A DNA stretch of 64,000 nucleotides from Flavobacterium solisilvae (GTDB lineage: Bacteria; Bacteroidota; Bacteroidia; Flavobacteriales; Flavobacteriaceae). Below, piece by piece: positions 1 through 8,253 of the stretch (the stretch's first letter is position 1; each line of letters starts with the position of its first letter). The translations under genes were made by a program, and so were the position numbers. Below the pieces are notes generated by a model. The model did no database searches and was not told the origin of the DNA. It worked only from the letters and a program-made list of their open reading frames with translations. Location of the stretch: NCBI RefSeq assembly GCF_012911605.1, contig NZ_JAAMPT010000205.1, positions 1 through 64,000 on the forward strand, read 5' to 3'.

Positions 1-1
1 A

Positions 2-232
2 TGGTTAGTAAAAGATGGCGATTATGTAGAAAAAGATCAAGCCATTGCCGAAGTTGATTCTGATAAAGCAACATTAGAATTACCCGCAGAAGCAAGCGGA
101 ATTATCACGCTAAAAGCAGAATTATCGACGGTCGTGAGTCTGTTGGTTTCTTGGTTGCTGTAAAAAGAAGCATTAGAAAATCCAGTAGAACATTTAATGA
201 ATGGAAATGCTAAAAAAGCATTAGAATTATAA
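2..232 (+). pseudogene. odhB: Remnant of 2-oxoglutarate dehydrogenase E2 gene (dihydrolipoyl succinyltransferase), 5' end outside window
   Basis: From position 2 the sequence reads the end of an E2 lipoyl domain, including the lipoyl-lysine motif EVDSDKATLELPAEASG. At about 117-121 it jumps, with a change of frame, to the extreme C-terminus of an E2 catalytic domain (R-I-I-D-G-R-E-S-V-G-F). A second frameshift in the A-run 162-166 precedes the normal end K-K-A-L-E-L and stop at 230-232. The linker, peripheral-subunit-binding domain and nearly all of the catalytic domain are missing. The junction bases CAGAA fit both a lipoyl-side and a C-terminal-side reading, as expected for deletion between short direct repeats. 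OdhB rather than another E2 is inferred from remembered Flavobacterium sequences. The upstream part, or an intact copy, lies outside the window. Confidence 0.75.
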
Positions 233-277
233 AACTTTGACATCCCGAAACTTCAGGACAGTCATACAAAACAATAT

Positions 278-314
278 AAATCCCAAATTCTTTTAGAGTT
301 TGGGATTTTTCTTT
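278..314 (+). terminator. Rho-independent terminator
   Basis: A 10-bp stem AAATCCCAAA/TTTGGGATTT (278-287 with 299-308) is followed by a T-rich tract. It sits after the E2 remnant and ahead of the MFS gene. Its stem sequence resembles other terminators in this window (28965, 29823, 35801). Confidence 0.75.
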
Positions 315-337
315 TCTTTGTAATACATTTTCAAAGT

Positions 338-1576
338 ATGAAGCAAAGCAAAAAACAAGCAGCCATCGGATTTATTTTTATCACGATGCTTATCGATATC
401 ACGGGTTGGGGAATTATTATCCCGGTTATTCCAAAATTGATTTCTGAGTTAATTAATGGCGATGTTAGCGAAGCTGCAAAATATGGCGGTTGGTTAACAT
501 TTGCTTTTGCCATAACTCAGTTTGTTTTTGCTCCATTAATTGGGAATTTGAGTGACAAATTTGGCAGAAGACCAATAATTCTATTGTCGCTTTTTGCTTT
601 TTCGTTAGATTATTTACTTCTCGCTTTTGCTCCAACAATAACGTGGTTATTCATTGGTCGGATTATTGCAGGAGTTTCTGGAGCAAGTATTACAACGGCT
701 TCTGCTTACATAGCCGATGTTAGTACGCCAGAAAATAGAGCGAAAAACTTTGGGATGATTGGTGCAGCATTTGGGTTAGGCTTTATTATTGGTCCAGTTG
801 TTGGCGGTTTGTTAGGACAATTTGGTTCTCGAGTTCCTTTTTATGCCGCAGCAATTTTGTGTTTTTTAAACTTCTTATACGGTTATTTTATTCTTCCCGA
901 ATCGTTATCAAAGGAAAACCGAAGAGCTTTTGAATGGAAACGAGCCAATCCTATTGGAGCATTGCTTCGATTAAAAAAATATCCATCGTTGATTGGGTTG
1001 ATTTTTGCTATTTTTCTTCTATATGTAGGTTCGCATGCGGTTCATAGTAATTGGAGTTTTTTTACGATGTATCGATTTAATTGGGATGAAAAAATGGTTG
1101 GCATTTCGCTTGGTGTTGTTGGACTTTTGGTTGGAATTGTTCAAGGTGGTTTAATCCGATGGACAAGCCCAAGACTTGGCGATGAAAAAAGTATTTATAT
1201 TGGTTTATCGCTTTATACTATTGGAATGTTGCTTTTTGCTTTTGCAAGCGAAAGCTGGATGATGTTTGTGTTTTTAATTCCGTATTGTTTAGGTGGAATT
1301 GCTGGTCCAGCATTGCAATCGATGGTTTCGGGGAAAGTTCCACCAAATGAACAAGGCGAAATTCAAGGAACTTTGGCAAGTTTAATGAGTGCTTCGGCTA
1401 TTGTTGGTCCGCCAATGATGACGAATACTTTTTACTTTTTTACGCATGATGAAGCGCCATTTTTATTTCCGGGTTCGCCGTTTGTTTTAGGCGGATTTTT
1501 GATGTTGTTGAGTACAGTTATAGCTTTTTATGCTGTTAAAAGAATGTCAACTTTGCAAAAGACGAATATTCTTTAG
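338..1576 (+). CDS. Tet-type MFS drug/H+ antiporter
   Basis: This 412-residue, 12-helix inner-membrane protein belongs to the major facilitator superfamily, close to the TetA/TCR branch. Helix 1 has the antiporter-type motif [10 protein letters not shown], the loop after helix 2 has the MFS motif A ([11 protein letters not shown]), and helix 5 has the glycine-rich antiporter motif C ([12 protein letters not shown]). Proton-driven export of a small molecule is likely, but tetracycline as substrate cannot be read from sequence, since many environmental members are not resistance genes. The gene stands alone behind a terminator. Its TAG stop at 1574-1576 is formed by the first bases of a dispersed repeat element. 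Confidence 0.85.
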   Translation: MKQSKKQAAIGFIFITMLIDITGWGIIIPVIPKLISELINGDVSEAAKYGGWLTFAFAITQFVFAPLIGNLSDKFGRRPIILLSLFAFSLDYLLLAFAPTITWLFIGRIIAGVSGASITTASAYIADVSTPENRAKNFGMIGAAFGLGFIIGPVVGGLLGQFGSRVPFYAAAILCFLNFLYGYFILPESLSKENRRAFEWKRANPIGALLRLKKYPSLIGLIFAIFLLYVGSHAVHSNWSFFTMYRFNWDEKMVGISLGVVGLLVGIVQGGLIRWTSPRLGDEKSIYIGLSLYTIGMLLFAFASESWMMFVFLIPYCLGGIAGPALQSMVSGKVPPNEQGEIQGTLASLMSASAIVGPPMMTNTFYFFTHDEAPFLFPGSPFVLGGFLMLLSTVIAFYAVKRMSTLQKTNIL

Positions 1577-1650
1577 CCCCGATTGAATCTCGTTTTTTTA
1601 ACGAGAGGAAAGCGGGAAAATGGTTTAGAAATAAGCCTACTGATTCGCTC
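1574..1650 (+). repeat. Dispersed hairpin element, family A, copy 1
   Basis: It begins TAGCCCCGATTGA, has a hairpin (TCTCGTT / AACGAGA around a T-run, about 1589-1607), then GGAAAGCGGGAAAATGG and ends GATTCGCTC at 1642-1650. It is the shortest copy: the hairpin directly follows GATTGA, and the GTGGAAATCC arm seen in other copies is absent. It overlaps the stop codon of the MFS gene. Confidence 0.7.
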
Positions 1651-1659
1651 CTGATTTTT

Positions 1660-2097
1660 TTACTTCAAATAAAAACAGTGATTGGCATAGTCAATAATAG
1701 CTTTGCCTTCTAGCAGAACATCGGCACCGATTATACCTTGAACGGGTTTGGCTTTGTACTGTTTTAGCGCATCGTTGACGTGTGACATGTCAAAAATAAT
1801 CAGGTGAAAATCTTCTGTTTTCCAGCGACCAATTTTTAAGGAATTGTTTTTGGCAATTTGCGTAAACATTCCCGTTGCGCCAGCACCAGCGGCTTTGGTT
1901 TTTGATTTTCCTGCTTTTAAATTAAATAGTTCTATACTTTCAAAACCTACGCAACTGTTTGAAGCTCCAGTATCGAGAATAAAATTTCCAGTTACACCGT
2001 TTATTTTGGCCTTAATCAATAGATGTTGCGTTTTGGAAACTTTAAAATTGAGTTTCTTGTATTTTTCTTTTTTTAGAACGTCGTCTAGGTTTTTCAT
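1660..2097 (-). CDS. Retropepsin-like aspartic protease (clan AA)
   Basis: This 145-residue single-domain protein carries the flap-type catalytic motif F-I-L-D-T-G-A-S near residue 42 and a C-terminal G-I-I-G-A-D-V-L motif, the hallmarks of retropepsin-like proteases that work as homodimers. There is no signal peptide or membrane segment, so it is probably cytoplasmic. The ATG at 2097 is preferred over an in-frame ATG seven codons upstream, because the extra residues (MIHCAPT) do not look like the family's N-terminus. It is convergent with the MFS gene across repeat copy 1 and divergent from tatD. The physiological substrate is unknown. Confidence 0.75.
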   Translation of the reverse strand: MKNLDDVLKKEKYKKLNFKVSKTQHLLIKAKINGVTGNFILDTGASNSCVGFESIELFNLKAGKSKTKAAGAGATGMFTQIAKNNSLKIGRWKTEDFHLIIFDMSHVNDALKQYKAKPVQGIIGADVLLEGKAIIDYANHCFYLK

Positions 2098-2174
2098 AGT
2101 TGGCGCACAATGTATCACAAAGTTTGTCGCAAAGTACGCAAAGTTTTTAAATTTTACTTATCACTTAATAATTG

Positions 2175-2182
2175 TAATTTTG
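2175..2182 (+). promoter_or_regulatory. Bacteroidetes -7 promoter motif for tatD
   Basis: TAATTTTG matches TAnnTTTG. It predicts transcription starting about 6 nt later, giving a very short leader and supporting the TTG start at 2202. No clear -33 TTG is visible. Confidence 0.5.
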
Positions 2183-2183
2183 C

Positions 2184-2218
2184 AACTTTAAATTCAAGAC
2201 TTTGAACTCGAAACTGAT
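2184..2218 (+). repeat. Degenerate 7-nt-period array over tatD start
   Basis: Five consecutive heptamers AACTTTA, AATTCAA, GACTTTG, AACTCGA, AACTGAT span the leader and the first codons of tatD. The A-A/G-C-T core recurs exactly every 7 nt except in unit 2 (AATT). Confidence 0.45.
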
Positions 2219-2984
2219 TTTAACCGACACGCACACGCATCTTTATTCTGAAGAATTTCAAAATGACAGAACCGAAATGATTGAACGCGCCATTGAAGCT
2301 GGTGTTTCTCGTTTTTTTGTTCCGTCAATCGATAGCAGTTATACTAAAAAAATGTATGATTTGGAAACGCAATTTCCGGAGAATATTTTCTTGATGATGG
2401 GTTTGCATCCGTGTTATGTTAAGCCAGAAAGTTATCAGCAGGAATTGGCTCATGTGGAAAAATCATTGGCAGCAAAAAAGTTTTATGCCGTTGGCGAAAT
2501 TGGGATTGATTTGTTTTGGGATAAAACTACGTTGCAAATTCAGCAAGAAGCTTTTAGGTTTCAAATTCAATTGGCAAAAAAACACAAATTGGCGATTAAT
2601 ATTCATTGTCGCGAGGCTTTTGATGAAGTTTTTGAGGTTTTGGAAAGTGAAAAATCACCTGAACTATTTGGGATATTTCATTGTTTTACAGGCGATTTTG
2701 AGCAAGCAAAACACGCTATCGATTTAGGGATGAAACTGGGAATTGGCGGTGTTGCCACGTTTAAAAACGGAAAGATTGACCAGTTTTTGAACGAAATTGA
2801 TTTAAAACATATTGTACTCGAAACCGATTCGCCTTATTTGGCTCCAGTTCCATTTCGTGGAAAACGTAATGAAAGCAGTTATACCAAACTTGTTGCAGAA
2901 AAACTAGCCCAAATTTATAACCTTCCGATTGAAGAAATAGCACGGATTACTACCGAAAATTCCAAACAAGTTTTTGGGATTTAA
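2202..2984 (+). CDS. tatD: TatD family metal-dependent hydrolase (DNase)
   Basis: This 260-residue TIM-barrel amidohydrolase-fold protein has the N-terminal metal motif D-T-H-T-H-L, the motif G-L-H-P-C-Y, the metal-ligand Glu in A-V-G-E-I-G-I-D, H-C-R-E-A, the F-H-C-F-T-G motif and the late E-T-D-S-P-Y-L. These are the full TatD signature, acting as a 3'-5' exonuclease or DNA-repair and DNA-degradation nuclease in the cytoplasm. No ATG lies near the conserved start, so TTG at 2202 is the best candidate, supported by the -7 motif just upstream. It is followed after 64 nt by an acyltransferase gene on the same strand. Confidence 0.9.
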   Translation: MNSKLILTDTHTHLYSEEFQNDRTEMIERAIEAGVSRFFVPSIDSSYTKKMYDLETQFPENIFLMMGLHPCYVKPESYQQELAHVEKSLAAKKFYAVGEIGIDLFWDKTTLQIQQEAFRFQIQLAKKHKLAINIHCREAFDEVFEVLESEKSPELFGIFHCFTGDFEQAKHAIDLGMKLGIGGVATFKNGKIDQFLNEIDLKHIVLETDSPYLAPVPFRGKRNESSYTKLVAEKLAQIYNLPIEEIARITTENSKQVFGI

Positions 2985-3048
2985 TGGAATTATAACGTCT
3001 AATTGCGTTTTTTTTTGTTCATTTGTTTTTTGAAAATCCAAACAAACA

Positions 3049-4185
3049 ATGTCAAAATTTGATTCTATTCGTCCGTTTTATGATGCTGAAGTAAATGAAG
3101 CCATTTGCAATTCTGTCAATCATCCGATGATGAAGGCAATAATGGATTTTACCTTTCCTAATGTTGATGATGCTATTTGGAAAGAACAGCTAAAAAGAAC
3201 CCATTCTATAAGAGATTTTCAGTGTAATTTCATTTATCAATCGGTTCAAAAAGTACTGCAAAAATCGTCAGAAGGATTAACCACTTCGGGTTTTGAAAAG
3301 CTAGAAAAAAACACTTCCTATCTTTTTATTTCCAATCATAGAGATATTATTTTAGACACATCGTTACTAAATGTCAGTCTTTTTGATCACGGATTAGTAA
3401 TGACGGCATCGGCAATTGGAGATAATTTAGTAAAGAAAGATTTCTTAAAAACATTGTCACGATTAAACCGAAACTTCTTGGTTCAAAGAGGTTTGCCACC
3501 AAGAGAATTATTGGAAAGTTCCAAATTGATGTCGGAATATATTGGGCAATTGTTGTTGCGTGAAAATCGTTCGGTTTGGATTGCTCAACGCGAAGGACGA
3601 ACAAAAGATGGAAACGATGCGACACATTCTGGCGTTTTAAAAATGTTAGGAATGGGTTCGGATGAGCCGAATTTAATTGATTATTTCAAAAAAATAAAAA
3701 TCGTTCCCGTTTCGATTTCGTATGAATATGATCCAACTGATGCGTTGAAAATGCCACAATTGATGGCTGAAGCCAATGCTGTAAAATATATCAAAGACAA
3801 AAACGAAGATTTTATCACGTTAATCAGCGGAATTATTGGACAAAAAAAACGCATTCATATTCATGTTGGCGATATTTTGAAGGATGAATTAGATGCTATT
3901 GCAACTGAATTTGATAATAGCAACAAACAAATACAAGCTTTGGCACAGGTAATTGATGATTCTATTTTGCAATCCTACAAACTTTGGCCAACCAATTATA
4001 TTGCATACGATTTACTTCATAAATCTGAAATTTACAAAGATTTTTATACTGAAAACGAAAAATCACTTTTTGAAAGACGTTTAGAAATGAAAATTGACGA
4101 GAATAATCCACAAATGATGGAAAGTTTCTTGCTGATGTATGCCAATCCTGTGGTGAACAAAATGAAATATGAAAATGCCGTCTAA
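3049..4185 (+). CDS. 1-acylglycerol-3-phosphate acyltransferase-like protein (PlsC superfamily)
   Basis: This 378-residue acyltransferase-domain protein probably transfers an acyl chain to a glycerophospholipid precursor. Around residue 94 it has N-H-R-D-I-I-L-D, so the first acidic residue after the catalytic His is two away and the second is six away, rather than the standard H-x4-D spacing. The next conserved block (A-Q-R-E-G-R-T-K-D) corresponds to the phosphate-binding E-G-T-R motif. The C-terminal 150 residues are helical and beyond the usual PlsC length. It overlaps the asparaginase gene by 17 nt, so the two are co-transcribed. Confidence 0.75.
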   Translation: MSKFDSIRPFYDAEVNEAICNSVNHPMMKAIMDFTFPNVDDAIWKEQLKRTHSIRDFQCNFIYQSVQKVLQKSSEGLTTSGFEKLEKNTSYLFISNHRDIILDTSLLNVSLFDHGLVMTASAIGDNLVKKDFLKTLSRLNRNFLVQRGLPPRELLESSKLMSEYIGQLLLRENRSVWIAQREGRTKDGNDATHSGVLKMLGMGSDEPNLIDYFKKIKIVPVSISYEYDPTDALKMPQLMAEANAVKYIKDKNEDFITLISGIIGQKKRIHIHVGDILKDELDAIATEFDNSNKQIQALAQVIDDSILQSYKLWPTNYIAYDLLHKSEIYKDFYTENEKSLFERRLEMKIDENNPQMMESFLLMYANPVVNKMKYENAV

Positions 4186-5203
4186 ACCCAACATACTTTT
4201 GCTTTATACCGGCGGAACGATTGGTATGGTTAAGGATTTTGAAACTGGCGCTTTGAAGTCATTCAACTTTAAAAAGTTATTGCAAAATATTCCTGAACTG
4301 AAGCAATTGGATTGTAATATTGAGACAATTTCGTTTAGAAATCCTATCGATTCCTCTAATATGAATCCTGAACATTGGGTTGCTATTAGCGAAATTATTG
4401 AAGAAAATTATTCGCAGTTTGATGGATTTGTTGTACTTCACGGTTCGGATACGATGTCTTATTCGGCTTCGGCGTTGAGTTTTATGTTGGAAAATCTAAG
4501 AAAACCAGTTGTTTTTACGGGATCGCAACTTCCAATAGGCGATTTACGAACCGATGCTAAAGAGAATTTAATTACTGCTATCCAAATTGCTTCGTTGCAA
4601 CAAAAAGGAAAACCTGTTGTTCAGGAAGTGTGTCTTTATTTTGAATACAAATTATATCGCGGCAACAGAACAACCAAAATAAGTGCGGAACATTTTAATG
4701 CTTTTACTTCGCCAAATTATCCTCCGTTAGTAGAATCGGGAGTTCATTTGAATGTTACGACTTCGGTTTTATTGCAAAATCAATCTAGCAAAAAGTTGTT
4801 GGTTCACAAAGAAATGGACGATAACGTGATTATTGTCAAGATGTTTCCAGGAATTAGCGAAACTATTTTGTCTTCGATTATTGCTATTCCTAATTTGAAG
4901 GGAATTATTCTAGAAACTTATGGTTCTGGAAATGCACCAACTGAAGATTGGTTTATTTCGATATTAAAAAAAGCGGCAAAACAAGGTTTGTATATCATTA
5001 ATGTTACGCAATGTTCTGGCGGAAGTGTAAACATGGGACAATATGAAACGAGTACTCAATTGAAAGAAATAGGTGTAATTTCGGGAAAAGATATTACTAC
5101 CGAAGCGGCTATTACCAAGCTAATGTATCTTTTAGGTCAAAAAGTGGCGCCAGCGGTTTTCAAAACGATTTTTGAAACTTCTTTGCGAGGCGAAATGTCA
5201 TAA
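4169..5203 (+). CDS. ansA: Type I L-asparaginase
   Basis: This 344-residue amidohydrolase converts L-asparagine to aspartate and ammonia. The first catalytic threonine lies in Y-T-G-G-T-I-G near residue 15, and the second is in V-L-H-G-S-D-T-M-S near residue 92. The substrate motif T-G-S-Q-L-P-I-G-D-L-R-T-D-A follows. There is no signal peptide, which fits a cytoplasmic type I enzyme. The ATG at 4169 overlaps the upstream acyltransferase by 17 nt, and a second ATG two codons later (4175) is equally plausible. Confidence 0.9.
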   Translation: MKMPSKPNILLLYTGGTIGMVKDFETGALKSFNFKKLLQNIPELKQLDCNIETISFRNPIDSSNMNPEHWVAISEIIEENYSQFDGFVVLHGSDTMSYSASALSFMLENLRKPVVFTGSQLPIGDLRTDAKENLITAIQIASLQQKGKPVVQEVCLYFEYKLYRGNRTTKISAEHFNAFTSPNYPPLVESGVHLNVTTSVLLQNQSSKKLLVHKEMDDNVIIVKMFPGISETILSSIIAIPNLKGIILETYGSGNAPTEDWFISILKKAAKQGLYIINVTQCSGGSVNMGQYETSTQLKEIGVISGKDITTEAAITKLMYLLGQKVAPAVFKTIFETSLRGEMS

Positions 5204-5261
5204 TAAATTGGTATTCTCACTTTTTTTAGTGAAAAAATTTGCTGTTCTTTGCAACACAAAA

Positions 5262-5348
5262 AGAGAGGTGTCCGAGTGGTTGAAGGAGCAAGCCTGGAAA
5301 GTTTGTATGTGGGCAACTGCATCGTGGGTTCGAATCCCATCCTCTCTG
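5262..5348 (+). tRNA. tRNA-Ser (anticodon GGA)
   Basis: An 87-nt class II tRNA. Acceptor stem AGAGAGG (5262-5268) pairs with CCTCTCT (5341-5347), and the discriminator is G. The anticodon loop CTGGAAA gives GGA (codons UCC/UCU) in a stem CAAGC/GTTTG, a long variable arm follows (about 5309-5324), and the T arm is GTGGG-TTCGAAT-CCCAT. CCA is not encoded. It is followed 18 nt later by the PorT-type gene on the same strand. Confidence 0.95.
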
Positions 5349-5366
5349 CTTTTAAAATAAAATGTT

Positions 5367-6059
5367 ATGCGAGTTTACTTCTACATTTTAGGTTTTTTTA
5401 TAACTTCAAGCATAACTGCACAGCAAGCAGAGGTAGATTTTGATGCTGTGGATTCGCTATATAGAGAAGATCAATTTTATTTTAGCGTTGCTTATAGTAC
5501 AATGCAAAATCAGCCAGATGGTTTTAAGCAAAGCAAATTTTCTCCAGCCATTTCGTTGGGTTTTTTGAGAGATATGCCAATCAATAAAAATAGAACTTTG
5601 GCGATTGCAGCAGGAATTGGATATTCACTTAACATGTACAATCAGAATTTGGTTGTAGATCAAACGGTTGACGGAAATGACTATTTTCCTATTCCCGAAG
5701 ATGAAACGTTAGACAAAAGCCGATTTACTTTTCATTCCGTTGACGTTCCAATTGAATTTAGATGGCGAAATTCAACTCCCGAAAGTTATAAGTTTTGGCG
5801 AGTTTATACAGGTTTAAAACTAAGTTATGTGTTCTACAATCAGTATAAATTAGGTTCTTCTTTAGGAAATTATTCTATTTCAAATAATGATGACATCAAT
5901 AAAATTCAATATGGCGCATACATTTCTGTAGGTTGGAATACTGTAAATTTGTATGGTTATTATGGGTTGAATTCTTTCTTTAAATCATCCGCAAAAATTG
6001 ACGGAAAATCTTTAGATTTGAATGCGTTACATTTAGGCTTGATGTTCTATATTTTATAG
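5367..6059 (+). CDS. PorT family / outer membrane beta-barrel protein
   Basis: This 230-residue protein has an N-terminal signal sequence ending around T-A-Q-Q, then alternating amphipathic strands and a final aromatic strand (A-L-H-L-G-L-M-F-Y-I-L), as in small 8-strand outer membrane barrels. The size and the pattern (S-L-G-F-L-R-D-M-P-I-N, V-D-V-P-I-E-F-R-W-R) resemble PorT, a component needed for T9SS secretion and gliding. That identity is probable, not certain, because the barrel fold is shared by other proteins. Its stop overlaps by 6 nt with a convergent membrane protein gene. Confidence 0.65.
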   Translation: MRVYFYILGFFITSSITAQQAEVDFDAVDSLYREDQFYFSVAYSTMQNQPDGFKQSKFSPAISLGFLRDMPINKNRTLAIAAGIGYSLNMYNQNLVVDQTVDGNDYFPIPEDETLDKSRFTFHSVDVPIEFRWRNSTPESYKFWRVYTGLKLSYVFYNQYKLGSSLGNYSISNNDDINKIQYGAYISVGWNTVNLYGYYGLNSFFKSSAKIDGKSLDLNALHLGLMFYIL

Positions 6060-6659
6060 CCAAAAATACAACAGCAATAGTTGAGGCAACATTCCACAAA
6101 CAAAACCAATTGCTAATTCTTTCTTTGTATGAGCATTCATTTCCAGTCGAGATGAAGCTACAAAACCATTCATCAGTACAAAAAACACTACGGTATTAAT
6201 AATGTTTACTTCGGCATGAACACTTAACCCGATGATAAAAACAGTCAAAGCACTCATTCCAATCATGTGAATGCTTGCTTTTATTTTGGCGAAAAGAAGC
6301 ATAAAAGCAATAATCGTACTGAACAAACCACCAGAGAAAAAGAAAAAAAGCTCAAAGTATCGATTGATAGTAATACTTTTTGCGATGAGAATTGACATGA
6401 GCATAATTTGCAAAAGCAGCGGAATTTTTCGTTGGGAAATATCCGAAAGCATAATACTGTCTATTTTTCCAAAAGTTCTAAGCAAATAGAAAAAAGCCAA
6501 TGGCAATAGTATAGAAATGATGATAATTTGGATAAATAAAACCAAATATTGTGGCAATGTGAAATAATTGTCATCCAGAGCAACATAGAAAAAAGTTCCT
6601 AAAAGCGGAATGAAAATTGGATGAAAGAGATATGAAAAAACGGGAAGGATTTTTTTCAT
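6054..6659 (-). CDS. Integral membrane protein, possibly PAP2-related
   Basis: This 201-residue protein has about six hydrophobic helices and a conserved-looking block K-A-S-I-H-M-I-G-M-S-A near residue 130. That block resembles the histidine-containing segment of PAP2-type lipid phosphatases, but I cannot see the complete set of catalytic motifs. It lies just downstream of rpoN with a 9-nt gap on the same strand, so it is probably co-transcribed. Function is not established from sequence. Confidence 0.55.
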   Translation of the reverse strand: MKKILPVFSYLFHPIFIPLLGTFFYVALDDNYFTLPQYLVLFIQIIIISILLPLAFFYLLRTFGKIDSIMLSDISQRKIPLLLQIMLMSILIAKSITINRYFELFFFFSGGLFSTIIAFMLLFAKIKASIHMIGMSALTVFIIGLSVHAEVNIINTVVFFVLMNGFVASSRLEMNAHTKKELAIGFVCGMLPQLLLLYFWL

Positions 6660-6668
6660 AACAAATTA

Positions 6669-8135
6669 TTAAATCTTCTTCCTCATTCTCGCCACAGGAA
6701 TATCTAATAAATCACGGTATTTTGCAATAGTTCTTCGGGCAATTGGATAACCTTTTTCTTTTAAAATATCGACTAATTGTTCGTCGGAATACGGCTTGCT
6801 TTTGTCTTCGTCTTCTACAACCGTTTTTAATATTTTTTTGATTTCCAATGTCGAAACGTCTTCACCTTGGTCGTTTTTCATCGCTTCAGAGAAGAATTCT
6901 TTAATTAATTTCGTTCCATAAGGTGTGTCAACATATTTGCTATTTGCCACACGCGAAACGGTAGAAATATCCAAACCAACCATATCGGCAATGTCTTTTA
7001 AAATCATTGGTTTCAGCTTCGTTTCTTCGCCATCAAGAAAATATTCCTGTTGAAAATACATGATAGCATTCATCGTTACATAAAGCGTTTCTTGTCGCTG
7101 ACGAATAGCATCGATAAACCATTTCGCAGAATCTAATTTCTGTTTGATAAACTGAACGGCATCTTTCTGTGAACCCGATTTATCGCGAGAATCCTTGTAG
7201 GTTTGCAACATCTCTTGATAATCTTTTGAAACGTGAAGCGATGGTGCATTTCGTCCGTTAAGTGTCAACTCAAGTTCACCATCAACAATTCTAATGGTAA
7301 AATCGGGAACAATTTGTTCAACTACACGATTGCTGCTGTCAAAAGAACCTCCAGGTTTTGGATTTAATTTTTCAATTTCTTCAATCGCTTTTTTAAGTTG
7401 CTCTTGAGAAACATTACAAGAAGTTAACAGCTTTTCGTAGTGTTTTTTGGTAAATTGTTCGAAGTGATTTTCGATTACCGTAATCGCCAAATCAACATAT
7501 TCTGTTGGTGTTTTATGTTTCAGTTGCAGAAGCAAACATTCTTGTAAATCGCGTGCGCCAACTCCGGCAGGTTCAAGGTCGTGAATGATGTTTAGGATTC
7601 TTTCAACCGCTTTTTCATCAGTGTAAATTCCTTGAGTAAATGCCATATCATCAACAATATCCTGAATACTTCTTCGAAGATAACCGTCGTCGTCAATGCT
7701 TCCAACCAAAAACTCGGCAATTTCTCTGTCATTATCGCTAAGAATAAAAGTGTTCAACTGATTGATTAAATCCTGATGAAAACTAGTTTGTGCTACAAAC
7801 GGTGTTTCGCGGTCATCATCATCGTCACTATAATTGTTAGCTTGTAACTTATAGTCAGGTGTTTCGTCGTCGCTTAAATATTCATCAATGTTGATTTCGT
7901 CGGCATCAATGCTTTCGTTATCATCAAATTCGTCATAATCATCATTGTTGTCAAATTCATCTTTATCATAAATTTCATCTTCATCTTTGCCACTTTCCAA
8001 TGCCGGATTTTCAATCAACTCTTCTTTCAGTCGTTGTTCAAAAGCTTGCGTAGGCAATTGAATTAACTTCATCAACTGAATTTGTTGAGGAGATAATTTT
8101 TGAGATAATTTAAGATTTAAAAACTGTTTTAACAT
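6669..8135 (-). CDS. rpoN: RNA polymerase sigma-54 factor
   Basis: A 488-residue alternative sigma factor. The N-terminal region I is Gln/Leu-rich (residues 1-50, L-S-P-Q-Q-I-Q-L-M-K-L), followed by a very acidic region II (about residues 50-110). The core-binding domain follows, then the helix-turn-helix L-D-I-S-T-V-S-R-V-A, and finally the RpoN box A-R-R-T-I-A-K-Y-R near the C-terminus, which contacts the -24 element. Promoter opening by sigma-54 needs an AAA+ activator, and none is encoded in this window. A -7 motif at 8228 gives a leader of about 85 nt that contains a heptamer palindrome. Confidence 0.95.
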   Translation of the reverse strand: MLKQFLNLKLSQKLSPQQIQLMKLIQLPTQAFEQRLKEELIENPALESGKDEDEIYDKDEFDNNDDYDEFDDNESIDADEINIDEYLSDDETPDYKLQANNYSDDDDDRETPFVAQTSFHQDLINQLNTFILSDNDREIAEFLVGSIDDDGYLRRSIQDIVDDMAFTQGIYTDEKAVERILNIIHDLEPAGVGARDLQECLLLQLKHKTPTEYVDLAITVIENHFEQFTKKHYEKLLTSCNVSQEQLKKAIEEIEKLNPKPGGSFDSSNRVVEQIVPDFTIRIVDGELELTLNGRNAPSLHVSKDYQEMLQTYKDSRDKSGSQKDAVQFIKQKLDSAKWFIDAIRQRQETLYVTMNAIMYFQQEYFLDGEETKLKPMILKDIADMVGLDISTVSRVANSKYVDTPYGTKLIKEFFSEAMKNDQGEDVSTLEIKKILKTVVEDEDKSKPYSDEQLVDILKEKGYPIARRTIAKYRDLLDIPVARMRKKI

Positions 8136-8144
8136 TTTATAGTT

Positions 8145-8205
8145 GTTGTCAGTTGTCGGTTATGAGTTGTCGGTTACTAACTGACAACGGATAACAGACA
8201 ACAAT
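8145..8205 (-). repeat. Palindromic 7-nt-period array in rpoN leader
   Basis: On the + strand, heptamers GTTGTCA, GTTGTCG, GTTATGA, GTTGTCG, GTTACTA are followed in phase by ACTGACA, ACGGATA, ACAGACA. The second half is the approximate reverse complement of the first, so the array folds into an imperfect hairpin. It lies between the predicted rpoN transcription start and its ATG. Confidence 0.7.
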
Positions 8206-8227
8206 TAAAACTCTGCATTTTGTGGAG

Positions 8228-8235
8228 CAAAGTTA
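8228..8235 (-). promoter_or_regulatory. -7 promoter motif for rpoN
   Basis: On the minus strand it reads TAACTTTG, matching TAnnTTTG. The predicted start is near 8221, about 85 nt before the rpoN ATG. Confidence 0.5.
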
Positions 8236-8253
8236 AGTATAAATTTGATTTTT

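Noticed and set aside
338..1576. Calling the MFS gene a tetracycline resistance determinant
   Set aside because: Motifs show the Tet/TCR branch only; there is no TetR neighbour and such chromosomal relatives are often not resistance genes.
8240..8247. A TAAATTTG motif on the + strand
   Set aside because: It matches the -7 consensus but there is no + strand gene downstream within a sensible distance.
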